Below the pieces are notes generated by a model, which saw only the letters and a program-made list of their open reading frames with translations, did not search any database and had not been told where the DNA came from. Position numbers and translations under genes: made by a program. Positions 1 through 8,440 of a stretch of DNA of 64,000 nt are shown here, one piece after another. The stretch is from NCBI RefSeq assembly GCF_003253485.1, contig NZ_QKTX01000008.1, positions 1 through 64,000 of the forward strand, in the 5' to 3' direction. Positions within the stretch are counted from its first letter, which is position 1. Every line of letters starts with the position of its first letter. The DNA comes from Algoriphagus aquaeductus. Lineage in GTDB: Bacteria; Bacteroidota; Bacteroidia; Cytophagales; Cyclobacteriaceae.

Positions 1-72
<72 letters not shown>

Positions 73-260
73 AAAGTTTCTATTTTATAAGTCGTCCTAC
101 CGGTAAAGTATACCGGTAAAACCCCTCTACTCAGGTTATTTCTTTTTCGCCTTACATCACTTCAAAGAACTTGTCTCCAAACATTTTTGGAGCTGGTGGA
201 TTTGGATAACTTCCTATCCGTTTTCCTGTTTTTATTTCCCGTTCCTTCCGAACAGGGTTG
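73..260 (-). other. 16S rRNA leader region
   Basis: This transcribed leader of about 180 bases lies between the inner rRNA promoter and the 16S gene. It contains GTTCTTTGAA (minus strand, near 160-170), which resembles the boxA-like antitermination signal of Bacteroidota rRNA leaders. It also has two copies of the palindrome TACCGGTA (about 98-118), which can pair as a small hairpin just before the mature rRNA. No gene is visible. The antitermination role is inference. Confidence 0.5.
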
Positions 261-290
261 CAAAAGTAAGAAGATCTTTTCACCCCGCAA
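261..290 (-). promoter_or_regulatory. rRNA operon promoter, inner
   Basis: On the minus strand TTG (290-288), 19 bases and TACTTTTG (268-261) match the Bacteroidota sigma-A promoter (-33 TTG, -7 TAnnTTTG) exactly. It points at the 16S gene with a leader of about 180 bases. Confidence 0.75.
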
Positions 291-419
291 GAGAAATCTG
301 AAAATATTTTTTTCTTTTTCCCTCCAAGAATTCCAGAATCAGATTCTAATCCTTTCCTAATTCTCTTCTACTCCACATTTTCAATCTTACCCACGTGCCG
401 TTCGCATCGTTTGGGAGTG

Positions 420-449
420 CAAATATCTGAGGATTTTATCAGCTGGCAA
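420..449 (-). promoter_or_regulatory. rRNA operon promoter, outer (candidate)
   Basis: On the minus strand TTG (449-447), 19 bases and GATATTTG (427-420) differ from the TAnnTTTG consensus only in the first two positions. With the exact match at 261-290 this suggests tandem promoters for the rRNA operon, a common arrangement. The stretch 291-419 between them shows no gene. Confidence 0.45.
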
Positions 450-516
450 TACCTTATTCGAGAATTTCCTCAACTTTTTCCTAAGTGGCTGAAATTGAAA
501 AGGAAATTTTTCGCCA

Positions 517-551
517 AATAAAAAAGCCCTGCCAAAGAAATTAGCAGGGCT
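517..551 (-). terminator. Terminator of the DUF1080 operon
   Basis: The inverted repeat AGCCCTGC/GCAGGGCT (525-532 and 544-551) is followed on the minus strand by TTTTTTATTT. It lies 23 bases after the stop codon at 575 and separates the sugar operon from the rRNA promoters. Confidence 0.85.
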
Positions 552-574
552 CTAAAGCTTCTAAATTTTGGATT

Positions 575-1171
575 TTACAACTTTTTCAAAACAATATTTC
601 GCCAATAAACCTTGATCCCTCCACCATCATGAATCTGAAGGAGTACTCCACCTTTTCCTTGGCCTATTTTTTCATCTGAAAAATTAACCATCTCTACTCC
701 GTTGACATAGGAAGTGACATTATCCCCCTTTACAACGATTTTCATTTTGTTCCACTCTCCAAACTTTAATGTTTTGTCCTTTTCTGGATCCGGCTTGATC
801 AACCAACCTCGTCCATAAGACTCATAAATACCACCTGTATCACTGCCCGGAGGCGCTACCTCCACCTGCCAACCTGAAACTTTGGTTCCATCTACAGTAG
901 AACGAATGAAAACGCCACTGTTTCCATTGGCTTCTTGCTTAAATTCAAGCGTGATTTCGAAATCATCAAAGTTTTCTTCAGTGCCCAAATAGCCATACCC
1001 TTTATCAGGACCGCTTTCAGATACTAAAAGACCATCCTGGACATACCACTTTTCGGTGCCGTAGATCTTCCAGCCCGTAAGGTCTTTTCCATTAAACAAC
1101 TTTACTTTCTTTTGAGCAAACGACACTTGTGCTACGACAAGCATCAATGCAAGGAGGATGATTTTTTTCAT
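575..1171 (-). CDS. Exported DUF1080 (3-keto-disaccharide hydrolase family) protein
   Basis: A 198-residue protein with a clear signal peptide (residues 1-19, hydrophobic core LALMLVVAQV, ending SFA). The rest is one DUF1080 domain (PF06439, a LamG-like beta sandwich), shown by LFNGKDLTGW near the start and GNSGVFIRS in the middle. Members of this family have been shown to hydrolyse 3-keto-glycosides made by a partner oxidoreductase; others are unassigned. The start codon overlaps the stop of the preceding DUF1080 lipoprotein gene by four bases (ATGA), so the two are translated together, last in an operon with a Gfo/Idh/MocA oxidoreductase. It lacks a lipobox, so it is likely free in the periplasm. 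The exact substrate cannot be read from sequence. Confidence 0.85.
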   Translation of the reverse strand: MKKIILLALMLVVAQVSFAQKKVKLFNGKDLTGWKIYGTEKWYVQDGLLVSESGPDKGYGYLGTEENFDDFEITLEFKQEANGNSGVFIRSTVDGTKVSGWQVEVAPPGSDTGGIYESYGRGWLIKPDPEKDKTLKFGEWNKMKIVVKGDNVTSYVNGVEMVNFSDEKIGQGKGGVLLQIHDGGGIKVYWRNIVLKKL

Positions 1172-1932
1172 AAGGGTCTAATTTTAATGTTTTTGAACCA
1201 AACAGGATCGCCATGGTCTTGTAATGCAATGAGGCCTTTTTTGGCAATTTTATAATCCGGGAAGTCATTCCACTTTCCTGAGTTTCTTCTCGCTGTCCAA
1301 TCTTCTGAATAGGGAACAAACTCTACCGTCTTTTTTCCATTGAGCCAATAGCTCGCTCCTTCAAGGGAAAAGATAATTTTGGAGGTGTTCCATTCTCCTG
1401 CTGGCTTGACCACTCCTTCATAATCCGGTTCATACATCGCATAATCGCCTGCGAGTGATTGCCATTTTTCCAATGGCTGAGCAAAGCCCAATTGATCGAT
1501 TACCTGATATTCCGGACCTGTGTAGTAAGGAGCCTTGTATTTTGGACCTTCCACTACATGATAGAAAACTCCTGAATTCCCGCCAGGAGAGATTTTCCAG
1601 GTAAATTCCATTTCAAACTCTTCAAACTCCATCGGACCAAAGACGATATCCCCACCAAAGTCCTCTCCACCTGTAGCTCCTAATCCTTTCATGGCACCAT
1701 CTTCAATGATCCAATTGGAAGGAGTAGAATCCCCGTTGAAAGCTCTCCAGCCATCCATCGATGTTCCGTCAAACAAGAGCATCCATCCTTCAGCTTTTTC
1801 TTCCTCTGTCAAGGAATTATCGGGAACAACCACTTCTTCTACCACTGCCTCGGCAGTTTCTTCGGTCGCTTTGGGCCCACAGGAAAAACCTATTCCCAAT
1901 AGCGCAATCCATACGAGATACTTTTCCTTCAT
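1168..1932 (-). CDS. DUF1080 lipoprotein (3-keto-disaccharide hydrolase family)
   Basis: A 254-residue lipoprotein. The start at 1932 gives MKEKYLVWIALLGIGFSC with the lipidated Cys at residue 18; the frame is open 12 codons further upstream, but that start would bury the signal peptide and overlap the preceding gene. After the Cys comes an acidic, Glu/Val-rich linker (to about residue 40) and then a DUF1080 domain with LFDGTSMDGW and GGNSGVFYHV. It differs from its downstream paralogue in length and substrate-loop sequence, so the two probably act on different bonds or at different sites. It begins 5 bases after the oxidoreductase stop codon and overlaps the next gene by four bases. Membrane-anchored hydrolysis of a keto-sugar glycoside is the likely role; this is family-based inference. 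Confidence 0.85.
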   Translation of the reverse strand: MKEKYLVWIALLGIGFSCGPKATEETAEAVVEEVVVPDNSLTEEEKAEGWMLLFDGTSMDGWRAFNGDSTPSNWIIEDGAMKGLGATGGEDFGGDIVFGPMEFEEFEMEFTWKISPGGNSGVFYHVVEGPKYKAPYYTGPEYQVIDQLGFAQPLEKWQSLAGDYAMYEPDYEGVVKPAGEWNTSKIIFSLEGASYWLNGKKTVEFVPYSEDWTARRNSGKWNDFPDYKIAKKGLIALQDHGDPVWFKNIKIRPL

Positions 1933-1937
1933 AGTAT

Positions 1938-3290
1938 TTATATTAATTTCATGTTTACAGGATCCCACTTGATAAACTTATCCTGGAAGTAGCTGTCGTT
2001 GCAAAGCAAAGCAGGTGCGGCTGCACGGAATCCAAAAACAGGATCCTCCGCTACAGTACCACCGGTGCGAATGGCTCTAAACCAATTTCCAAAATGGTCA
2101 TAATGTGCTCCCTTCCAAGAACGCTCTGCTTTATAAGACATTTCACGGGGTGGAAGGATTTTAGCCCGCTCTTCTTCTCCGGATGCCGCCCTTAATTTAG
2201 CTTGTTCTTGCATAAAAGGATCATCACTTTCTGCGTTGCTGTTCAATTTGACCACCACTTCTTCCCATTTCACGTCCATGGAGCCTTTGGTTCCGACGAT
2301 TCTAAGGTAAGTTGTTCCGGAAGTTCCATCCACAAAATTGCATCTGAGAGAAAGATTGAAACCCGGATGCTCGGGCGTATCAGGATAATCAAAACTTCCC
2401 AAAAGCACATCAGGAACTTCCCGACCGTCTTTCCAATATCTCAATCCGCCCAAAGAAGCAATTTTGCTTGGGCCTTTGGAATTGGTGATAAAATGCAAAC
2501 TGGTGAAAAGATGAACGAACAAATCTCCTGACATACCGGTACCATAGTCCAGGTAATTTCTCCAGCGGAAAAACCGCAGTGGATCCCAATTCCGCTGAGT
2601 GGTATTGGAAATGTATCGCTTCCAGTCCACTGTTTTTTCATTTCCGTCAGCAGGCACGTTGTATTGCCAAGCACCTTCTGGCGACATTCTAGCCCAAAAA
2701 CCTTCGGCGTAAACAATATCGCCGATTACTCCGGCTGCCAATAATTCTTTGGCCTTCTCATTTCCCAATGAAGAAATACCCTGCGAGCCGACCACCATGA
2801 CTTTTCCTGATTTTTTCCAGGCATCGATCACTTCCTGACCTTCCTTTACAGAATGAACCATCGGTTTTTCGCAATACACATGCTTTCCGGCATTGAGTGC
2901 ATCGATGGAGATCTGCTTGTGCCAAGAATCCGGCGTCCCGATAATTACCGCATCCACATCGGCTCTTTTGAGAATTTCTTTGTGGTCTTTGGTGAGGAAC
3001 AGGTGATCACCCCACTTCTTTTTGGCTGATTCAAGCCGGCCATCATAGAGATCACAAACGGCTACAAGAGAGACATTGGCGTGCTGCAAAGCAGTATTGG
3101 TATCTTCGGTACCCATGATTCCCGCTCCGATAAGTGCAAGCCTTATAGGTTTGTCGGCAGCGTCCTCTACAAGTCGGTTGAGGTATTCTACTTGACCGGT
3201 TTTTGCCTCGGCCATCAGAGCAGGTGCCAAAGCAGCCGCTCCCGTAGTTAACCCCAACTTTTTGAGGAAGCCTCTTCGGTTATTCTTCAT
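1938..3290 (-). CDS. Tat-exported Gfo/Idh/MocA family oxidoreductase
   Basis: A 450-residue NAD(P)-type dehydrogenase of the Gfo/Idh/MocA family. It starts with a twin-arginine signal (RRGFLKK at residues 5-11, then a hydrophobic stretch ending ALMAEA), so it should be exported folded with its cofactor bound. The Rossmann nucleotide site is GAGIMG (55-60) and the family signature is CEKP (140-143). As first gene of the operon with two DUF1080 proteins it could oxidise a sugar at C3, or reduce a 3-keto sugar, to provide or use the keto-glycoside the DUF1080 enzymes cleave. The pairing is known from other Bacteroidota; the substrate here is unknown. Upstream bases 3291-3404 show no exact promoter match. 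Confidence 0.85.
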   Translation of the reverse strand: MKNNRRGFLKKLGLTTGAAALAPALMAEAKTGQVEYLNRLVEDAADKPIRLALIGAGIMGTEDTNTALQHANVSLVAVCDLYDGRLESAKKKWGDHLFLTKDHKEILKRADVDAVIIGTPDSWHKQISIDALNAGKHVYCEKPMVHSVKEGQEVIDAWKKSGKVMVVGSQGISSLGNEKAKELLAAGVIGDIVYAEGFWARMSPEGAWQYNVPADGNEKTVDWKRYISNTTQRNWDPLRFFRWRNYLDYGTGMSGDLFVHLFTSLHFITNSKGPSKIASLGGLRYWKDGREVPDVLLGSFDYPDTPEHPGFNLSLRCNFVDGTSGTTYLRIVGTKGSMDVKWEEVVVKLNSNAESDDPFMQEQAKLRAASGEEERAKILPPREMSYKAERSWKGAHYDHFGNWFRAIRTGGTVAEDPVFGFRAAAPALLCNDSYFQDKFIKWDPVNMKLI

Positions 3291-3404
3291 GTTAGCAAAC
3301 AGGTTTAATGTTAGAGGCGAAAAGTTAATTGAATTTTTTAAAAAAGTCCCGAGAGGTAACTGTAATTTTTACAAATGGAAATCGATTCCCTTTTCCCTCT
3401 TTGT

Positions 3405-4163
3405 CTATAATCTTCGGAAATAGTCCGCAGAATGGACCAAACGACTTCCATACCATGAAAAAAGCTCTCCATCCACCAATTTGATCTGAGAATTGGGCAA
3501 AAGGGCGCGAAAAAAATCCAGGTGCTTTTCTTTAAACGGAAATGGTTCTGAACTCAAAAGCAAAAAGTCCGGATTGAGTCTTTTCAAATCTTCCTTTTCC
3601 AATACCGGATATCTTGGCTTATCGATCATGTTTTCAAATCCTGCTTTTTCCAACATCACATTAATAAACGTGTTCTCACCCGCAACCATAATGGGTTCAT
3701 TCCAAATCAGATAGACACAGCTTCCCTTTTTGGGAATTGGTTGCTCAAAGGAAGATTTAATCTTATGAATGATTTCCTGAGACTGATTTTCTCTTTGAGT
3801 AAGCATTCCAACTTGCCGAATCATCTCATAATTATCCTCCAATGAAAAAATATCACTCATCCAGAAGGGATACTTTTCAGCCAACTGTTCGATCCCCTCC
3901 CGATCATTTTCCTCTTTATTACCGATGATCAAGTCAGGTTTTAGCGAATCAATCACCTCAAATCGGTAATTCTTTGTGCCTCCGACAATCGTTTTACTTT
4001 CTCTAAGATGTTTTGGATGGATGCAAAATTTGGTCACACCGACAATCCTTTCCTCCAAACCCAAATCCACCAAAAGCTCAGTCTGCGAGGGCACCAAGGA
4101 AATAATCCGCTCGGGTGGTTTGGAAAGAAATAGGTTTCTGTGGAGTTGATCGGTGAAGTACAT
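3405..4163 (-). CDS. BtuF-like metal/cobalamin receptor domain protein
   Basis: A 252-residue protein of the helical-backbone periplasmic binding fold (PF01497 type), recognised from the opening RIISLVPSQTELLVDLGL, the early VGVTKFC, and LKPDLIIGNKEEN. Relatives bind cobalamin, haem or siderophores for ABC importers. Unusually, no signal peptide is visible: the protein starts MYFTDQLHRN and no upstream start adds one. No ABC permease or ATPase is adjacent. It may be a cytoplasmic binding protein, a type often annotated only as a cobalamin-binding protein in this phylum. The fold is confident; ligand and location are not. Confidence 0.7.
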   Translation of the reverse strand: MYFTDQLHRNLFLSKPPERIISLVPSQTELLVDLGLEERIVGVTKFCIHPKHLRESKTIVGGTKNYRFEVIDSLKPDLIIGNKEENDREGIEQLAEKYPFWMSDIFSLEDNYEMIRQVGMLTQRENQSQEIIHKIKSSFEQPIPKKGSCVYLIWNEPIMVAGENTFINVMLEKAGFENMIDKPRYPVLEKEDLKRLNPDFLLLSSEPFPFKEKHLDFFRALLPNSQIKLVDGELFSWYGSRLVHSADYFRRL

Positions 4164-4242
4164 GATTGAAAAAGTTAATTGGTATCAGTTATTGGGAAAA
4201 GCTAAACTATGCTTTAACCAATAACTGATAACCAAAACAGGA

Positions 4243-5307
4243 TTAACTGATATATCTAAAATCAAAGCTTGGATCGAAGTCCACCAAGAAGGCATACATC
4301 AGATCGATCACCTGCTCGATATCTGCTTTGCTTGCCGTCTCCACGGTCGTGTGCATGTATTTCAACGGAAGTGAAATCAAAGCTGAAGGCACTCCCTCAT
4401 TAGAATAGGCAAATGCATCGGTATCTGTACCGGTACTTCTGGAAGCTGCTGCCCGCTGGAAAGGAATCTCATTTTTCCGCGCAGCGGCTATGATCAAATC
4501 CAACAACTTCTTATGCACCGAAGCACCATAGGTTAACACCGGCCCTTTTCCGGCCGTCTGGTCTCCGCTCGTCACCTTATTATATAGAGGTGCAGTGGTG
4601 TCATGACACACATCAGTGATGATGGCCACATTGGGTTTGATGCGATGGGCAATCATCTCCGCACCGCGAAGGCCGATTTCTTCCTGAACGGCATTGACGA
4701 TATAGAGGCCAAAAGGCAATTGTTTACCTGATTCTTTGATCTTTCTCGCCACTTGAGCGATCATATAGCCACCGATACGGTTGTCCAGGGCTCTGCCTGA
4801 CCAGAATTTACCGTTCAGTTCGATCAGTTCATCTTGGAAGGTGATCACGCAACCCACATGGATTCCCATTTCCTCCACTTCGGCTTTGGACCGAGCCCCG
4901 ACATCAATGAAGATATTATCCAAAGTCGGTGCATCTTCTTTTCCTTCCTTCCGCACATGGATGGCCGGCCAGCCAAAAACACCGGGGATAATGCCTTTGT
5001 CTGTGTGAATGTTCACCCGCATAGAAGGTGCGATCATGTGATCCGAACCACCATTTCTTCGAACATAGATATAGCCGTCATCTTTGATGTAATTGACAAA
5101 CCAACTGATCTCGTCCGCATGTGCTTCGATGACCACTTTGTATTCTGCCCCGGGATTGATCACCCCAACGGCTGTTCCATAATTGTCAGTAAAATAGGTG
5201 TCCACAAAAGGCTTGATGTAATCCAGCCATATCTGCTGCCCTGAAGCCTCAAAGCCGGTTGGGGAGGCATTGTTGAGATACTTGTGTAAAAAGGAATTAG
5301 ACTCCAT
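4243..5307 (-). CDS. M42 family metallopeptidase (glutamyl aminopeptidase-like)
   Basis: A 354-residue cytoplasmic aminopeptidase of family M42 (PF05343), which usually forms tetrahedral dodecamers that trim peptides. The metal and catalytic residues are recognisable in order: His and Asp in EAHADEISW, Asp in RALDNRIGG, the Glu pair in VQEEIGLRG, Asp in IITDVCHD, and a C-terminal His in KYMHTTVET. The start at 5307 (MESNSFLHKYL) was preferred to the in-frame ATG at 5349 because the extra 14 residues are not family-like and would overlap the previous gene. It lies 38 bases after the carboxylase gene and may share its transcript. Confidence 0.88.
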   Translation of the reverse strand: MESNSFLHKYLNNASPTGFEASGQQIWLDYIKPFVDTYFTDNYGTAVGVINPGAEYKVVIEAHADEISWFVNYIKDDGYIYVRRNGGSDHMIAPSMRVNIHTDKGIIPGVFGWPAIHVRKEGKEDAPTLDNIFIDVGARSKAEVEEMGIHVGCVITFQDELIELNGKFWSGRALDNRIGGYMIAQVARKIKESGKQLPFGLYIVNAVQEEIGLRGAEMIAHRIKPNVAIITDVCHDTTAPLYNKVTSGDQTAGKGPVLTYGASVHKKLLDLIIAAARKNEIPFQRAAASRSTGTDTDAFAYSNEGVPSALISLPLKYMHTTVETASKADIEQVIDLMYAFLVDFDPSFDFRYIS

Positions 5308-5345
5308 TGAAAATTGAATTTTGGTGATTGGAAATTGAGAATTTT

Positions 5346-6929
5346 TCAAAGCGGAATATTCCCGTGCTTTTTTCTCGGCAGTTTGTCCACCTTGTTTTCC
5401 AGCATTTTGAAGGCTTTGATCAGTTTGATTCGGGTGTCAGAAGGGACAATGACTTCATCAATGAAGCCGCGATGGGCCGCTCGATAGGGGTTGGCAAACT
5501 TGGCGGTGTATTCATCCACCTTCTCCTGAAGTTTGGCTTCCGGATTTTCGGCTTCGGCAATTTCTTTTTTGAAAATGATCTCCGCAGCGCCTTTTGCTCC
5601 CATCACCGCAATCTCAGCAGTCGGCCAGGCATAATTCATATCCGCCCCAATGTGCTTGGAGTTCATTACATCGTAGGCACCGCCATACGCTTTTCGGGTG
5701 ATCACGGTAATTCTTGGAACGGTAGCCTCAGAAAATGCATAGAGCAATTTCGCTCCATTGGTGATGATGCCATTCCACTCTTGGTCTGTTCCGGGCAGAA
5801 AGCCCGGCACATCTACCAAGACAAGCAAAGGCACATTGAAGCTATCGCAAAAACGGACAAATCGGGCAGCCTTCACCGAAGCATGATTATCCAATACACC
5901 TGCCATAGATTGAGGTTGATTGCCTACAATGCCTATGCTGCGCCCTGCAATACGGGCAAAACCCACCACAATATTATCCGCATAGTTTTCATGAACTTCC
6001 AGAAAAGACTCCTCATCAACTATACCACGCACCACATCCCGCATATCATAAGGGTGATTTGGGTTTTCTGGAATGATCGAGTCCAAGGATTTTCTGGATT
6101 CATCTTTTTTTAACTCATACGGATAAACCGGAGCCTGATCCTCGCAGTTTTGAGGAATGTAACTCAGCAATCTCTTGATGTGGCGTATCGCCTCCACTTC
6201 ATTGGCGCAGGCAAAATGCGTCACCCCTGACTTAGTGCTGTGGGTCGAGGCACCTCCGAGTTCTTCGGCGGTGACTGTTTCCTGAGTCACTGTTTTCACC
6301 ACATTCGGACCGGTCACAAACATGTAGGAGGTATTTTCCACCATCAGAATAAAATCCGTAATCGCAGGTGAATACACAGCGCCACCCGCACAAGGTCCCA
6401 TGATGGCGGATATCTGAGGAATGACGCCGGAAGCCAAGGTATTTCTGTAAAAAATATCCGCATAGCCTCCTAGTGAATTGACGCCTTCTTGGATTCGAGC
6501 ACCGCCTGAGTCATTCAAACCGATCACCGGAGCCCCATTTTTCATGGCCAAATCCATGATTTTACAGATTTTTTCCGCGTGAGTTTCAGAAAGCGAACCT
6601 CCAAAAACAGTGAAATCCTGCGAAAAAACATAGGTCAATCGACCGTTGATTTCACCATAACCTGTGATTACGCCATCGCCGAGGTAATGCTCCTTATCCA
6701 AACCAAAATCCTTGGCGCGATGCATCACAAACTTGTCGATTTCCTCAAATGTACCTTCGTCAAGAAGCAAATCGATTCGCTCGCGGGCGGTTAGTTTTCC
6801 TTTTTTATGTTGGGCTTCTATTCGGGATTTCCCTCCTCCAAGTTCAGCTTCAGCATTTTTCTTGGCCAAAAGTTCGATTTTCTCCGCATTGCTGGGAAGG
6901 GTATAAAGTGGATTTTTTGGGTCAGTCAT
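5346..6929 (-). CDS. Acyl-CoA carboxylase beta subunit (carboxyltransferase)
   Basis: A 527-residue carboxyltransferase of the propionyl-CoA carboxylase/methylmalonyl-CoA decarboxylase beta family. It moves a carboxyl group between biotin and an acyl-CoA. The crotonase-like halves are marked by [19 protein letters not shown] and [11 protein letters not shown] in the N-terminal half, and by [13 protein letters not shown] and AYGGAYDVM in the C-terminal half. The start at 6929 ([11 protein letters not shown]) is family-like; the frame is open upstream but that part is AT-rich and unrelated. No biotin carboxylase or biotin carrier gene is next to it, so its partners are encoded elsewhere. Propionyl-CoA is the most likely substrate from the overall match, not proven. 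Confidence 0.88.
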   Translation of the reverse strand: MTDPKNPLYTLPSNAEKIELLAKKNAEAELGGGKSRIEAQHKKGKLTARERIDLLLDEGTFEEIDKFVMHRAKDFGLDKEHYLGDGVITGYGEINGRLTYVFSQDFTVFGGSLSETHAEKICKIMDLAMKNGAPVIGLNDSGGARIQEGVNSLGGYADIFYRNTLASGVIPQISAIMGPCAGGAVYSPAITDFILMVENTSYMFVTGPNVVKTVTQETVTAEELGGASTHSTKSGVTHFACANEVEAIRHIKRLLSYIPQNCEDQAPVYPYELKKDESRKSLDSIIPENPNHPYDMRDVVRGIVDEESFLEVHENYADNIVVGFARIAGRSIGIVGNQPQSMAGVLDNHASVKAARFVRFCDSFNVPLLVLVDVPGFLPGTDQEWNGIITNGAKLLYAFSEATVPRITVITRKAYGGAYDVMNSKHIGADMNYAWPTAEIAVMGAKGAAEIIFKKEIAEAENPEAKLQEKVDEYTAKFANPYRAAHRGFIDEVIVPSDTRIKLIKAFKMLENKVDKLPRKKHGNIPL

Positions 6930-7070
6930 ATTCGGGATTTTCGTTCTGCCACCAAATATAGTCCCTTGAGTGGATTGGAAGATTGAAAAATTAGAAGAAT
7001 GGAAATTGAAGCGCAAAAATTCGATTTACCTGTAATCTTATTCTTTTTCACGCGATTACTCCTTTCAACC

Positions 7071-7099
7071 TTGTACTTTTCAAAAACTTTCTATATTCG
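7071..7099 (+). promoter_or_regulatory. Candidate promoter of the Ppx/GppA gene
   Basis: TTG (7071-7073), 18 bases and TATATTCG (7092-7099) resemble the Bacteroidota promoter with one mismatch in the -7 box. The ATG at 7125 would give a leader of about 20 bases. Confidence 0.4.
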
Positions 7100-7124
7100 C
7101 CCATCCAAAAATTTTGGCAGAATT

Positions 7125-8066
7125 ATGAGTACCAGAAAGGCCGCGGTGATCGACATGGGGACCAATACATTCCATTTGTTATTGGTGGAATTGAACGGTG
7201 TCGGTTTTAGAACACTTTACAAAGAAAAGATCCCGGTCAAACTCGGTCAGGGAGGTATCAGCCAAAATCAACTTGCCCAAGATGCCCAGAAAAGGGCTTT
7301 TCATACACTCAAACATTTCAAAAACCTGATAGATGGCGAAGGCATCGATCAGGTTTTTGCTTTTGCGACCTCCGCTGTCCGAAATGCGGACAATGGAGCT
7401 GAATTTGTTCAAAAGGTAAAGGAAGACATCGGCATTGAAATCCATGTGATCTCAGGCGAAGAGGAAGCCCAATTGATCTATGAAGGCATCAATCTCTCGG
7501 GCTCACTCAACGGTCACATTAACCTAATGATGGATATCGGTGGGGGTTCGGTAGAATTTATCATCGGAACCTCACAGGAAGTTTTTTGGAAACAAAGCTT
7601 TGAAATCGGTGGGCAGCGGCTGTTGGATGCCTTTCATTACCATGATCCGATTTTACCGGAAGAGGTGGAAAAACTGGAATCGCATTGCTTCAGCAAGCTT
7701 CAGCCTTTATTGGAGGCAATTGAAAAATACAAGCCAAGTGGATTAGTTGGGGCATCAGGTACCTTTGATACCTTGACCGATATCTACTACGAATCCATGC
7801 TGCAGTGCAAACTCACCGGTCAGCATGTTTTTGAATTGCCGACTTCTGAATTTGAGCGGATTTTTCAGATGCTCAAAACCAAAAACCGGGAAGAACGCCT
7901 GAAAATCCCCGGTATGATCGCCATGCGGGTGGACATGATCGTCGTGGCTAGCTGCCTGATCGAATTCATCCTGCGTTACGTACCCGTAGAGGCCATCGTT
8001 TGCTCGCACTATTCTCTGAAAGAAGGAGCCGTTTCCCGATTGCTCGCCGGCAAAGTGGCGGTTTGA
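7125..8066 (+). CDS. Ppx/GppA family phosphatase (exopolyphosphatase)
   Basis: A 313-residue member of the short Ppx/GppA family (ASKHA fold), which removes terminal phosphate from polyphosphate or hydrolyses pppGpp. Visible motifs are VIDMGTNTFHLLLVEL (phosphate-1), FATSAVRNADNG, GEEEAQLIYEGI and MDIGGGSVEFIIG (phosphate-2). The length matches the two-domain form without the C-terminal HD domain of long PPX. The start at 7125 was chosen because the 42 codons further upstream are AT-rich and unrelated to the family, and a promoter-like element ends at 7099. It is divergent from the carboxylase operon. The choice between polyphosphate and pppGpp cannot be made from sequence alone. Confidence 0.85.
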   Translation: MSTRKAAVIDMGTNTFHLLLVELNGVGFRTLYKEKIPVKLGQGGISQNQLAQDAQKRAFHTLKHFKNLIDGEGIDQVFAFATSAVRNADNGAEFVQKVKEDIGIEIHVISGEEEAQLIYEGINLSGSLNGHINLMMDIGGGSVEFIIGTSQEVFWKQSFEIGGQRLLDAFHYHDPILPEEVEKLESHCFSKLQPLLEAIEKYKPSGLVGASGTFDTLTDIYYESMLQCKLTGQHVFELPTSEFERIFQMLKTKNREERLKIPGMIAMRVDMIVVASCLIEFILRYVPVEAIVCSHYSLKEGAVSRLLAGKVAV

Positions 8067-8440
8067 TTTTTTAATTTAGCCACAAAGGCGGCAAGTCACT
8101 AAAAAGTTGTAATTGTACCGATGTTGATTTTTAGGCTTTAGGCTATGTATATCCTTCTATGTTTTCTATGTTTCTACTGTGGTTTTAAAAAAAGAATCCA
8201 AAGTAGTTTTCTTCTAAGGCTGCTGGTCGCTCCAAAGTTTTATCACATAAAACAATTGATAATTCAATTTTTTACTAAAACATCAGCGTCGTCAATCACT
8301 TAGACAGAATTGGATTCTTAAAAAGTCAACATACTTAAAGAATCGAAAATCCTATAGGAGATTTTTAACCCTCCATTTAAAAATCATCTGTGCATCTGTG
8401 GCTTCACACCTTATCTTTGGGCCACTAAAAATACCCTCAA
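8067..8440. other. Gene-free interval with repeat remnants
   Basis: These 374 bases hold no convincing gene. They begin with GCCACAAAGGCGGCAAG (about 8079) and end with TGTGCATCTGTGGC (about 8389-8402), the two outer parts of a dispersed element also seen near 18958 and 22799. Between them is AT-rich sequence with TATGTTTTCTATGTTTCTA. A possible -7 box TATCTTTG (8412-8419) for the dehydrogenase gene follows directly. Confidence 0.6.

Noticed and set aside
5328..6113. 261-codon plus-strand frame antisense to the carboxylase gene
   Set aside because: The opposite strand codes for a clear carboxyltransferase, and the antisense product has no recognisable domain.
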